64,000 nt of DNA from Trichomonas vaginalis G3 (GCF_026262505.1 NC_067206.1:2632879-2696878), one strand, 5' to 3'; shown: positions 34,706 to 44,619, counted from the stretch's first letter. Numbers and translations are program-made. Notes: generated by a model not told the origin, from the sequence alone.

Positions 34706-35635
34706 TTATAAGCGTTTTACATGAATTGTATGATGTATATTTGAAATCCTAAACAGTTTTGTAGCTTCTATTTCTTCTTTTAGTACATCGAATGTTTTAA
34801 CGATACCGAAAGTTTCTTTATACTTCTTCTTGACGTCAGATAGAAGGAAATCTCTTTCTGTTGGATAGTTTTTATTAAGAAATGTCAACATATCCATTTT
34901 ATCTTCTGCTGGCTTTTCTGCTTCTTTCTTTAAGTCTGCATAGTCGTTTCGCATTCTTTTCTATCTCTTTGACTGAGTAGTTATATCTCCTCATTGCTGC
35001 TTTACATTTAGAACATTGCGGGTTCATTTTTGCGTTTATATTCTGAAACCTTACCTGCTAAAACAACTAAGGCGTCAATTGCTCTCTTCATCTCGAACAT
35101 AGCGGGTCTTATTTGTTCGTTCCATACCTTACCCCTACTATCTTTATCTCTTATTTCCCAACACATTTTGCAACTAATGAAACAAAGTTGTCGTAGGTCT
35201 TAAATTCTTCGGATTTGTAAAGGTCAGAGATGTTCTTATATAACATGTCGCAATCTTTGTCCATAACTTTATGGTTGCAATGAAAACCAAGGAATTCATA
35301 ATTTACCTTTCGTATGAACTTCTTTATTTCTACTGAGTCAGTAACTTTAACTTCAATTTCGTCGAATTCAGGAATAGTGAGTTTTTGTTGTTGGATTTCA
35401 GGCAATTTGGGTAAATGGTCAATAATGTCTGCATTTCATAAAGATACTGTTCATTTGTTTCATCTTTCGCACTACAGTCTAAATTACTTGTTAAAAGTTC
35501 TTGCTTTATCTTCTGGATTTTTGTTTCGAAAGTATATGAAGAAGGAATGAAGTTTTTCATCTCTACCAACATAGATGTTGGATTCATAACTAACGAGTTT
35601 GGTGCTGTAGTTGCTAACATGTTCTTACAATAAAA
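34706..35635 (-). pseudogene. Unknown minus-strand element protein region (broken)
   Basis: Not recognised. Open stretches encode helical charged segments (KFIRKVNYEFLGFHCNHKVM; TFLNKNYPTERDFLLSDVKK). A short CSKCK motif lies near 35020, which could be half of a zinc-binding site. The upstream attgtaagaac motif is the same as for the KilA-N gene. Several breaks. Confidence 0.45.
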
Positions 35636-35689
35636 ATAAAAAATATTTTTTTAAAAAAACTAACTTTATTTTTTATTTCGGGAAAATTC

Positions 35690-35960
35690 ATGAGGTGAAA
35701 AAACAGGTGAAAAAAGAGGTGAAATCTCACCTCTTCACCTAAAATATATTTTTGTCTGATTTACGCTCATTACGATGAAGTTTCGACAAAACATTTACGT
35801 TCATGTTTGACAAAACATTTACGAAGAAGTCTTGACAAAACATTTACGATGAAGAAGTTTCGACAAAACATTTACGATGAAATTCATGAAAATTCATGAG
35901 GTGAAAAAACAGGTGAAAAAAGAGGTGAAATCTCACCTCTTCACCTAAACATTATTTTTG
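35690..35960. repeat. Intergenic hairpin units and 24-bp repeats
   Basis: Two aggtgaaa-type hairpin units flank a short array of cgacaaaacatttacgatga repeats. These are the same building blocks as the terminal inverted repeats, here in the interior of the element. Confidence 0.75.
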
Positions 35961-35987
35961 CCGAATTCAATAAAAAAAATGGTTCAT

Positions 35988-36649
35988 TTACTCACAATAT
36001 TTTTGTACAAAACGACCCCAAACTTTTAACCTCTCTTCTGCAGCTTCTAATGAAATTTTAGCGAGTTCATATTCTCTAAATTCTCTCTTTAAATCTTCTT
36101 GTTCCCATTGGTCTAGTTCGTATGGAGAATCTCTATAACCAGAACATATCTCACGTTCATGTTCTATTTGTTTTTCATGCATTTTTCTAACTTCTTGTTC
36201 GAACAAAGGTTTTGCATTCTCTACTGTATCTTCAAGTTCTTCTTCATCTAACTTCTCATGAACTTTCTTGTCTATGGAGTCCATAATTTTTCCAACTGCT
36301 ATACAATATTTTGGAGAAGCCCACATTGCAATATAGTTTACGAGTCTTGGGTCTACATACATTCCTCTAACCTGTTTGATTTCATCGGAATTCCTGCATG
36401 AACTTTGTATAAAAAGCAACCCGCCGTTTTCCGCGGGTTGGTATATTCTTCACAAAATGCCTTAAAATACTCTTCCCAGGACTTATTTTCCAACAACCTT
36501 CTAAAGTCTTTCCTAAACTGCTGACACATATTTGTTGCATTTATATAACCATCCTTGTCTCTACGTAAGACTTCAATACCGTTGTAAGTGCCTTTTGTGA
36601 ATGTTTCGCCATTAGATTTGTTCGTGAACGTTTTTGCTTCGACTGACAT
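35988..36649 (-). pseudogene. KilA-N domain protein 2 (broken)
   Basis: The start reads TFTNKSNGETFTKGTYNGIE, then VLRRDKDGYINATNMCQQFR, the classical KilA-N opening (r..dGyinaT.lc...gk). A second part has RGMYVDPRLVNYIAMWASPK and a Glu/Lys-rich helical tail. KilA-N domains bind DNA and are typical of NCLDV, phage and Polinton-like virus accessory regions. A 62-bp palindromic module lies inside the coding region at 36399-36460. Broken, with few breaks. Confidence 0.8.
36399..36460. repeat. 62-bp palindromic module inside the KilA-N gene
   Basis: It contains the perfect 8-bp arms caacccgc and gcgggttg (36417-36440). The whole module recurs at 36962-37023 with two differences. Read in the minus sense it encodes CEEYTNPRKTAGCFLYK in both places. 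Confidence 0.8.
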
Positions 36650-37189
36650 TTCTGTTCTTACAATAAAAATAAAAAATATTTTTTGGTGGGACGTCGGACA
36701 TTCGTTTGTGGCTTAACCGTCGGACCACAACGATAAAAATCTCGACAAAACATATACGATGAAGTCTCAACAAAACATTTACGATGAAGTCTTAACAAAA
36801 AATATACGATGAAATCTATTTCCTGTGTTGTTGTCAAAATGTCATGTTGTCACACTTTTTCAAAAAGATGTTAGTTGACCGAGTGACCGAGTGACCGAGT
36901 GACCTGGTCGCCTAAAATATATTTTTTTCTATCTTAAGGAAATTCATGAAAATTCACCTGTTGAATTTTGTATAAAAAGCAACCCGCTGTTTTCCGCGGG
37001 TTGGTATATTCTTCACAAAATGCTTGTTTTGAGGTCGAGCCACTTTTGGCTCCACCTCTTTTTTCAACCAAAAACTCATTTTTGTCGAATTCAGCACAAA
37101 ATTCATGAAAATTCAACGGGTGAGAAAACAGGTGAGAAAACAGGTGAGAAAACGGGTGAAATCTCACCTCTTCACCTAAACATTATTTT
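36650..37189. other. Intergenic repeat-rich interval
   Basis: No convincing gene. It holds gatgaagtctcaacaaaa-type repeats (36735-36815), a short gaccgagt triplication (36876-36902), the second 62-bp module (36962-37023) and hairpin units (37100-37190). Confidence 0.65.
36962..37023. repeat. 62-bp palindromic module, intergenic copy
   Basis: Near-identical to 36399-36460, including the caacccgc/gcgggttg stem. It lies outside any whole gene. Confidence 0.8.
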
Positions 37190-38052
37190 TCAATACTTTT
37201 TCAGCACTTTTCCGTAGTTATATATGAAAGGCAATTCGAGATAAAAGTCATAGTACAATGGAATAATATGTTGCACACCATTTGTTGTGAACCAAACTTG
37301 AAAGTCAGAGAAACTGTTACTAGGTGGTTCGTAGAATTTAGAAGCAAAGTCATAAAAGTCCTTACCGATACAAAGAAAACTGTTGTTGCTTGAACTGAAA
37401 CTTGCATGACACATAACATTTTGAGGGTCAAACACGTTTCTATAAACTGTCAAATCTGTTGGTGGGCGTATAAATTTAAACGGACCGTCAGGTGGTAATG
37501 GTTCGTTCTGGTTTAGTAACCGAAGAAATTGTGCCCAAGAACGTTTGTCTACTTCCCAAAATAAAAACTCTGTACTTCTTCGAGGGTTAATTTCAATCCT
37601 TTGAAATGAAACTGGTGGAATTCATCTTGTCGTATTCTAGTTTCAGATAGTATGTTCCATTTAGTAAAGAGTCGTATTTTTTCTTGAAATTCCCAGTAGT
37701 ATTTGTTCATTTGAGTTTGAAAGTCATTTAGAGTTTTCTCAAGACTTTCGTCTGAACGAACTGTAAAGATTCTCATTTCATCAAATTTGTCTATTAGACC
37801 ATTAGGACCTATATATTGCCCATGAAAATATACCGCGAACATAAACGCGTTAGTTCTTTTTGAAAACAAAACTCTTCTAAATCCTATTGCCTTTGCATCT
37901 GAAGGACTTTGAAGCCAACGAATTGGATAGTCAAACCTGTATGAACGGGATGAAATTTCTTCATCTGAAATATTTCTACCGGCATTTGTAAAGATATAGT
38001 CTAACGGTTTTGTATCTGCTACTTTTGTTCTTTGTTTTTCAACCTGAAACAT
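37190..38052 (-). pseudogene. Candidate minor capsid-type protein, paralogue A (broken)
   Basis: Open parts read FDYPIRWLQSPSDAKAIGFR and FSDFQVWFTTNGVQHIIPLY, and both match the plus-strand gene at 42187-43032 (FDYPLRWLRDPSVTKAIGFR; ISDFQVWFTTDGRKRIIPLY). The beta-rich pattern with a conserved EPPS loop and FQVWFTT strand suggests a jelly-roll or penton-like virion protein, but I cannot name the family. The start follows a short leader upstream of 38052, adjacent to the HNH gene. Few breaks. Confidence 0.5.
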
Positions 38053-38661
38053 TTAATATATGTAAAAATATATGGTTTTAAAATTTATGCCATATAGCTT
38101 CTTGAATTTGTTGAGAAATATATGAACGTGTTTTCCATCTGTATCTCTAGTGTTTACATAAGCACAGCCTGCCTTAGTAAAACATACTTGTAATTTTCTA
38201 TAGTTTACGCCGGTATAAAGGTAGAAAGAGTCCTGTTCTTCGCTATAGTAGTAAAACTCAAACGTATGCTTACCATAGTCTGTAATTTCAATTGCTTCAT
38301 CTTCTAGTTCGTCGACAAATTCGAATACAATATCTCTAAATTTGCCTATGTTCTTACTGTTTTCAGAACAAGTGACCCAACGTAAGTTTTCAAGTCTATT
38401 GTCGTTTCTTATATGGTTTATGTGGTCTACAAAAGGTAGATTGTTAGGGTTTGGTATAAAATGAGTTGCAATGACAACATGTTTAAAATAGTGTTTTCCA
38501 CCAATCCTCATCCTAGCATATCCGTCATTTTGCTCCCATTCGCTTAAAACTCTTTTTGTCTTTTTGTTTCTGACTTCAAAAGGCTCAGAACAGTGAATTT
38601 CATATTTCTCATCTAACAAACAAGTTTCCCAACGGTCTTCTTCAACAAACTCAACGTACAT
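38053..38661 (-). CDS. HNH endonuclease (NUMOD4/HNH_3-like), looks whole
   Basis: The 202-residue product has an N-terminal NUMOD4-like part (LSEWEQNDGYARMRIGGKHY) and the HNH_3 signature LPFVDHINHIRNDNRLENLR around residues 74-93, with WVTCSENSKN after it. The C-terminal half is a separate unknown beta-rich domain. Such enzymes are homing-type nucleases common in phages and large viruses. They nick or cut DNA and are often mobile themselves. The gene is tightly linked to paralogue A and has the A/T-run start motif just upstream. Confidence 0.85.
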   Translation of the reverse strand: MYVEFVEEDRWETCLLDEKYEIHCSEPFEVRNKKTKRVLSEWEQNDGYARMRIGGKHYFKHVVIATHFIPNPNNLPFVDHINHIRNDNRLENLRWVTCSENSKNIGKFRDIVFEFVDELEDEAIEITDYGKHTFEFYYYSEEQDSFYLYTGVNYRKLQVCFTKAGCAYVNTRDTDGKHVHIFLNKFKKLYGINFKTIYFYIY

Positions 38662-38723
38662 TTCAAATAAAATAAAAAAATATATTTTTTAAAAAAATGT
38701 TTTTATTTCATGCAATTTTTCTT

Positions 38724-39147
38724 TTACTTTACATAACCACCTGCTGCCATAAGCCTTTGACGCCAACCCATACCAGCTAATGAAGGTTGGCTTGTTTTAG
38801 TAGTTTCCAAACTAAACTTTGGTTTTGGTTTATCTTCAGTTTTTGGCTCACCTTCTTCTATTGGTTTTTCGTCACTTTTGGTTCCTCTGACTTTACCTCA
38901 CTTGCAGGTATGGTTGTGTCGTTAGTATCTTCGTAAATATCATATGCCATTTGTTTTTGTTTTCCTTTCAACTTTTTGTGTTTGTTGTAAAGTTTAGAAT
39001 ATTTCGACTCTAAGTCAATGAGATGTTCTATAATGAACTGTTTGTCAGTGAAGTAAACTTTTCCATCTGCTGTCTCTTTAGTTCCTTCAGACTTCAATAT
39101 TTTATTTGTGAGAGTCTGTTTCTTTTTTGAATACTAGCCGTTTCCAT
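38724..39147 (-). pseudogene. Unknown Lys/Glu-rich protein region
   Basis: Not recognised. The middle part (KVYFTDKQFIIEHLIDLESK, then YSKLYNKHKKLKGKQKQMAY) looks like a coiled coil. The C-terminus ends GMGWRQRLMAAGGYVK. It may be a small virion or DNA-associated protein. Broken, with few breaks. Confidence 0.4.
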
Positions 39148-39314
39148 TTCTATGAAAAGTGACTTTATAGTTAGGGTTTGTATTTCCAGACCTGGCACTT
39201 TCTATTTTATTGAATTTTCTCTTCATCTGTAAGTTCTTTGACAGTTTTGACAATGTTCTGAACTTTTTGTTTGTGGTGTCAAATCTACCGTTTAACTTCT
39301 TCGGTCATTTCATC
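39148..39314 (-). other. Short degraded coding stretch, unknown
   Basis: A start codon near 39308 follows the same ttttttactgagatgaa motif seen before the next gene upstream at 39482, so a small gene was probably here. Its product is not recognisable. Confidence 0.3.
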
Positions 39315-39482
39315 TCAGTAAAAAAATTTTAGTTTGGTTTTGTTTTCAACTGGTTGTTGTTGTTTTTTAAGTCGGTCTAAAACTTCCTGAGGTATAGGAA
39401 GAACTTGACAAACACGTTGTGTAACTGCTGGAAGTCGACAAATCCATCTTGAACCCATTTGTCTCAATGCTGTATTGTTCAT
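39315..39482 (-). CDS. Small basic protein (55 aa), looks whole
   Basis: The frame starts MNNTALRQMGSRWICRLPAV and ends KTKLKFFY. The ATG is preceded by ttttttactgagatgaa, a motif repeated before the next downstream start. Function unknown. Its neighbours are small virion-like proteins. Confidence 0.5.
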   Translation of the reverse strand: MNNTALRQMGSRWICRLPAVTQRVCQVLPIPQEVLDRLKKQQQPVENKTKLKFFY

Positions 39483-39500
39483 TTCATCTCAGTAAAAAAC

Positions 39501-39904
39501 TTACATTCCCCAAGTTTGAGGTGGTTGCGGTTGGTTATTGTTTACCCACTGTTGTGCATGGTTATATCCTCTGTTAAAGAATCTTTCACCTTGGTCCATA
39601 TAGTGTCCTGCTTGGTTATAGTAGTCATTTGCTTTGTTGTTATAGTAGTTTCCTGCTTCTCTTCCTACATTGTCCATCCATCCTTGAACTTTTCCTCTTG
39701 TTTCAGGATTTGGAATAAGATTTGCTGCATCTCGTGCTACCTCCCAACCTTTCTGTACAGTTTGTATAATAGGTTGTGCTTTCTCTTCAGTATACCTAAT
39801 GTACTCAAAATCTTCCTTCCAATTCCAAATGCACCTCTGGCTATTGTTCCCACTGCGGGCAAAAATCTAGATGCAACTCCTGCTAATGCGCCAAATAAAC
39901 CCAT
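39501..39904 (-). pseudogene. Small amphipathic virion-like protein (broken)
   Basis: The N-terminus MGLFGALAGVASRFLPAVG is a strong amphipathic, membrane-active-looking helix followed by Arg/Gly residues. The distal part is Asn/Gln/Tyr-rich. Adenovirus protein VI and analogous Polinton/virophage minor proteins have such membrane-lytic N-termini. The comparison is by character, not by sequence. Divergent from the integrase gene with a 16-bp gap. Confidence 0.4.
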
Positions 39905-39920
39905 TTCTTATGGGTTAAAA

Positions 39921-40884
39921 ATGACGAATTCAAACAAGGACCCCTATGTTTCTAAGGCAACAAAGAAAGCACTCATGATAAAAATCTTTAGTTCAACACC
40001 AAATGCTTGGTTTATGGATATCTTGGAAAACATTCCGAGGTATAGAGAAGATGGACCACCATACTGGCTAATATTTGTCGGTCAAAACACAAGATACTGT
40101 GAAGCCATACCATTGCAGTCCAAAAATATTTTAGATGTGAAAACTGCTTTGACAATATTCGTTGACAAATACCATCCAACAAAACTGACATCTGACTGTG
40201 AAAGTTCTTTCAAATCAGACGATATTAAAAACTATCTGCGTTCAAAAAATGTAAACCAATATTTCATTGTCGACCAAAAACCATTCTGCTCTTGGTGTCA
40301 TTGACAGTTGTATAAAAATCTTAAGAGACTTAAACCAACCACAAGGTGGTGAGGTAGATGAAATGTCATATGACGACAAGTACAGACACTTCTCCATGGC
40401 AAAGATGAGACAAGTTTTAAATATTTACAATAGCCGTAAACAAAAAGGTTTGGGAAACCATTCCCCTGAAGAAATGAAAACAACCCTGACTTAGAGAAAG
40501 ACTATATATTTAATAGTTTAGTCAAAAGAGACAAACAAGAAAGAATGCCAGGCTTCAAACTTAAGAAAGGTGACAAAGTAAAAATAGAAATACCTAAACG
40601 CGACCCATATGAAAATACTATTGACTATGACAACAATGGGGAACTCGACAGGTACTCGCATTCGTGTTCGTAAAAATAGAAGAAGTATACTAAGAGAATA
40701 TTATGAAGTTTTAAAGGCAAACATGGCAAAATGTACACACTGCAAGCAGAAGATAAAACTACTATTGTCAGACCTCGTTTCAAAACTTGTCAAAGTTCAA
40801 GGTGGTATACTTTCAAAGACAGTTCCTAACAAATATAAGACAACTGCTGACGAATATGCTAAAGAAGTTGAAAATGACGACTAA
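39921..40884 (+). pseudogene. Retroviral-type (rve) integrase of the element (broken)
   Basis: The start is MTNSNKDPYVSKATKKALMI. The core contains NAWFMDILENIPRY, then PPYWLIFVGQNTRYCEAIPL and KLTSDCESSFKSDDIKNYL, matching the strand-helix order and acidic positions of Maverick c-integrases. A C-terminal part with GFKLKKGDKVKIEIPKRDPY looks like the SH3-like or chromo-type tail. The enzyme inserts the linear element and generates the 5-bp target duplication seen here. Its stop codon overlaps the stop of the convergent fibre gene. Broken, with a few breaks. Confidence 0.75.
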
Positions 40885-42167
40885 GCAATTCTATACCATG
40901 CGTAAACTGTCATGTAAGGTGGCATGTATTCTTTACTTTGTCCCGTTGTTTGCGTATATCCTGAAACGAAATGTGTATGGTTTCCTTCTCCCTGCGTGTC
41001 ATCCCAGTAACAATTTATAGCAAACTTAACGTCCTCTTTAACATCATATCCTTTACCTTTTGTCATTCCTGACCAATCCCAATATCTATGCTTATGCCAA
41101 CCTGCTTGAGATGTACTTAAATCTATGTAGTGACTGTGTGCAGGTAAATTTTCACCTGAAATCGTTTTACTTCCACCTGTTTCCTTTGAAGAGTTTGCAC
41201 AATACAAAAACCTGTCGACTATTTGAGTCCAAGTTCAAAACCAAGTACTACTTCTGGTCTGGTAGAGTTCATTGACGTATAAATAGAGCCTATAGGATAT
41301 AATGTTTGAAGTATTTCTGTCTTTAATGTTTGAAGCTCTGTTTGTCTGCTTTTTTATATAACTTTTCTTCAAGTTCATTTACGTCAGAGATGCTATGTCT
41401 ATGATATTTTTGTGGGTATGTTCCTTCTGTCCATGTGAAAATATACTCTTTTGTTGCATCTACATATCCTTTTATCCATGTCGAGTCTGCTTTGTATTCC
41501 TTAACTCTGTAACACCTTTCTCAAGCTCTTTCAACTGTTGTCCATCTTCCATTAAACCTCTGGTATGACTTGAAACCGTTTGTGTCAACATATCTACAGT
41601 TTCTTTGTCGGCTTTAAGGTCTAAACACCCTGAAACCCATCCTGTATCAGCTTTCGTTTTTAAAATCTTCGATGTCCGTTCATTATACCATTCAACCCTT
41701 TCTTTAATTTCATTGTCTTTTTCATCCACATATTCCTTATCTGCCTTCTTCACTAACGCACTAGCCACACATTCTAACTCATCGTTAACATATGTTTTAT
41801 CTGCTTTATTTTCAACGTCATCTTTTGTTGCATATGTTGCATCTGCTCTGTCATGTTCTTCTTGAACTTTTTCAATGACATATTCTTTGTCAGCTTTGTT
41901 GTCAACATCTGCTTTCAAAAGAAGTTCAGATATAGGTTTCTCGTTTAAAGTTCCTTTTGTTGGATTTATACAGACAGTATGGTTCTTATTGTCTTGAAAC
42001 AGAAACTCATCTGTCATTGGGTTTAATGTCAGTTTTAAGTTTCCTTCTTTCAATGACTCAGATATCTTAGAATAGTTTGAAAAGTTTGTTGTGTTCTTAT
42101 TTAGAGCTTGCATAATGAGTTGTCGGTTGTGTTGTATTTCTCTCATAGACGCTGTTTCATTTGACAT
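40881..42167 (-). pseudogene. Fibre protein with phage collar-like tip (broken)
   Basis: The N-terminal part starts MSNETASMREIQHNRQLIMQ and has a chain of KADKEYVDEK- and KADKTYVNDE-type repeats, a sign of a trimeric coiled or beta-helical shaft. The C-terminal part (40881-41207) has NLPAHSHYIDL, WHKHRYWD, GNHTHFVSG and the end MPPYMTVYAWYRIA, the pattern of phage tail-collar and short-tail-fibre tips with H-x-H metal-binding pairs. It is probably the receptor-binding spike of the virion. Broken, with few breaks. Confidence 0.75.
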
Positions 42168-42186
42168 TTTTATTCTAGATAAAATA

Positions 42187-43032
42187 TGCTTCCAATAGAA
42201 AAAGAAAATTCAAGAGTTGCTACAACTAAAATTAGATGAACTTTTTACTAATGTCGGTCAAAAGTTTGAGACAGAGACCGTAAAGCATGAAGGCTATCGT
42301 TTTGACTACCCATTAAGATGGCTAAGAGACCCATCTGTCACAAAAGCTATTGGCTTTCGTAGAATGAAGTTTGTGTCTGTAGAAGATAAAAGTTTTCCAT
42401 TTATTGTAAGGTTTCATATAGATTATATATCTGAAGGGAAACGAAAAATGTGGGAAGAAATTGAGCTAATACAAGTTGACCTTTCATCTTCTCTACAGAC
42501 TGCGTTAAAAAATATAGAAGATAAAATAAATTCATGTTATGCAAAATATGCTGATGAATATGCAAATACCGAGAGCACACTTTATGTGAGAATTGTATAT
42601 GACAAACAAAATTCACAAGTGTCATTTCAAATCTACGAAGACAATCCAAAGAAAGACGAACAAATATATACAGAATTCACTGCAATGTCATGGTATTATT
42701 TGCAAAGAATGTTAAATCAGAAAGTCAAACTTCCTTTAGCAAATATTTACAGTCGATATGCAAGAGATGAACCATATTTATTTAAAGATGTTTTCGACCC
42801 AGCTGCTATTATTGTTCATGCTTCATTTTCTGGCGCTCAAAACTCTTTCTTATGCTTGGCAAATGACTTTTACGAAAAACCTACAAAGTTATATGAACCA
42901 CCAAGTGGAAGTATTTCAGACTTTCAAGTATGGTTTACTACAGATGGAAGAAAGAGAATAATTCCATTATACCATGCGTTTTACTTAGAACTTAGTTTCA
43001 TATACAACTACTATCGAACGGTAAAAATATAA
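42187..43032 (+). CDS. Candidate minor capsid-type protein, paralogue B
   Basis: The open stretch from 42217 gives about 271 residues, including FDYPLRWLRDPSVTKAIGFR, SFLCLANDFYEKPTKLYEPP and ISDFQVWFTTDGR. It is the full-length partner of the minus-strand paralogue A at 37190-38052. Its beta-rich composition and association with fibre and small virion genes suggest a penton-like or minor capsid role. The exact start is uncertain. Divergent from the fibre gene with a 19-bp gap. Confidence 0.5.
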
Positions 43033-43039
43033 TTTTTAA

Positions 43040-43276
43040 TACGGTTGAGGTGTTGGATTTGGTTGCCAACTAGACTGTGGTGCAGGTTCAGGCTGTGTAT
43101 AACAGGAGCTTGTTCTTCTGTTCAGGGTCTTTAGGTATAATACCAACGAACTGACCTACTCTTTTACCAATATTTTTGACTCCGTTCCAAATTCCTCTTC
43201 CTACGGTTTTTATTCCATTCCATATACCTCTTCCAACATTTCGAAAGAAGTTTCCTATCTTACTGAAGAAACCCAT
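43040..43276 (-). pseudogene. Small amphipathic protein with tandem GRGIWNG motif
   Basis: The start MGFFSKIGNFFRNVGRGIWN is followed by GIKTVGRGIWNGVKNIGKRV, an internal duplication of an amphipathic, basic and aromatic unit. Such proteins resemble adenovirus-like core/lytic peptides (pX or pVI type) in character. It lies in a row of small virion-like genes. Probably one break. Confidence 0.5.
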
Positions 43277-43294
43277 TTTACTATATGTAAAAAT

Positions 43295-43657
43295 CTAATG
43301 TCCGCCTAGTCTCTTACGTTTCCTGTTGAGTTCCATAGCATTCTTTAACTGGAGCTCATACATTCTGTTTCTCCTCTGGTAGAAAACATACTCTGGGTCA
43401 ACTCCTGTGTTCGCGTCATCTGCATAGAGTTGTTTATATCCCACTTCAGGGTTTGTATAAAACTCTTTCCATCTCATATTTGCATACCATGGTGGCAAAC
43501 CTAACGCAGCGTCATTTGACATGGCAGTTTGCATTTGTACATCTGTTGGCACTTGACCATAGTTTGCCATTGCAGTTTGTATTCTAACTTCATTTGGAAT
43601 ATTCTCTGGGTTTGGTTGTCCAGGTTGCTGTGCATTCGCTAAGTTCTGTGCGTCCAT
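43295..43657 (-). CDS. Small virion-like protein (120 aa), looks whole
   Basis: The N-terminus is Ala/Asn/Gln/Pro-rich with a repeated NEVRIQTAMANYGQVP and DVQMQTAMSN pattern. A globular part follows (LPPWYANMRWKEFYTNPEVG) and a basic end NRKRKRLGGH. The LGG near the end recalls maturation-protease sites of adenovirus-like virion precursors. The start is preceded by gatatttttatctaatatta. Function unknown. Confidence 0.5.
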   Translation of the reverse strand: MDAQNLANAQQPGQPNPENIPNEVRIQTAMANYGQVPTDVQMQTAMSNDAALGLPPWYANMRWKEFYTNPEVGYKQLYADDANTGVDPEYVFYQRRNRMYELQLKNAMELNRKRKRLGGH

Positions 43658-43680
43658 TTAATATTAGATAAAAATATCTC

Positions 43681-43812
43681 TTACGAGTACATGTGCTGAA
43701 CATTTGCTGGCATTGGTTCATCTTCATATTCTCTATATCTTTCTGCCACGTCAAATAAGTAAATGACACAATGGAAAAAACCTAAAACAAGTAGTCCTAT
43801 TTCAAACCACAT
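43681..43812 (-). CDS. Very small membrane protein (43 aa)
   Basis: The frame starts MWFEIGLLVLGFFHCVIYLF, one hydrophobic helix followed by an acidic tail DVAERYREYEDEP. It overlaps the end of the methylase region by 16 bp, a translationally tight arrangement typical of compact viral genomes. Too short for a confident call, but the start, the membrane segment and the position are all plausible. Confidence 0.5.
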   Translation of the reverse strand: MWFEIGLLVLGFFHCVIYLFDVAERYREYEDEPMPANVQHMYS

Positions 43813-44619
43813 TTAGTTACCAATAAAATTTCTTTGTTATGACACTTTTTCCGGTTTATAGGACCTCTCTCATATTCTATCTTATCGTATCTAAACTCAT
43901 AGTCATGTATATCCTCTAACCATCTCATGACACTTTCCAAACCACTTTTATCGGATGTAAAGTAAAAGCATGGATGGTTATGTAAAACGTCTAAAGTTTT
44001 CTAAAGAGTCTCTCAAAGTCCAGTCTACTTGGTATTGAAAATCGTATGTGTTAAAGAACGGCGGGTCTACTATAAAGAAAACATTTTCCTTGTTTTTATA
44101 TTTTTCATACAACTCTGTCCAACGACATCTCACAAACTCTATACCCTCAGTATATTTTTCTATGTTCTCTTTGAAAACCTTTGTATAGTTAAGATATAAA
44201 ACTTTTGACATAAGTGTTTCAATGTCATGAACTCTTATAGAACCACTATATAATAATCTAGCAGATATACTATCCCAGTCTATATATTCTGCTTTTTTCA
44301 AAACCTCTCTCACAATATTTTTGTTATCTAATGGTATACGTCGTTCCATCTTACCTATAGGTATCTTTTCTTTTAACTCTTTCAATATATTGTTTGTGTC
44401 TGGAATATGTTTGAGACGGTCCATATAGTTGTCGAAGTCATTGCATATAATCTTTGAGTCTGGGAATATTGTATGGCACAAATGGGATATATAGAAACTT
44501 CCACCGAACAAATCTACAAATGTTAGACCATTCGGTAGTTTCTTAAGTTCTCTCAATATAATATCTTTACATCTACTCTTATTTCCAAAGAACGGTAACG
44601 GTGGTTTTGTAAAATTCAT
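43797..44619 (-). pseudogene. D12-class DNA adenine-N6 methyltransferase (Dam-like)
   Basis: Near the N-terminus PPLPFFGNKSRCKDIILREL gives the SAM-binding opening (PxxxxGNK), FVDLFGGSFYI gives motif I, and NVFFIVDPPFFNTYDF gives the catalytic DPPF motif IV. The order fits D12-class (alpha-type) adenine methylases, which methylate DNA at N6 of adenine, often GATC. The gene is next to the right terminal repeat. The start has an aaaaatgtttttattatt-like A/T block upstream. Probably one break near the C-terminus. Confidence 0.85.

Noticed and set aside
39459-39920. Plus-strand N-terminal extension of the integrase
   Set aside because: The sequence is Cys/Ile/Val-rich and antisense to the small minus-strand protein region; the integrase has its own ATG at 39921.
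40881-42167. Bacteriophage contamination in the assembly
   Set aside because: The fibre lies inside an element with both terminal repeats and a target duplication in a eukaryotic-type transposon, next to an rve integrase and a capsid gene shared with two other copies.
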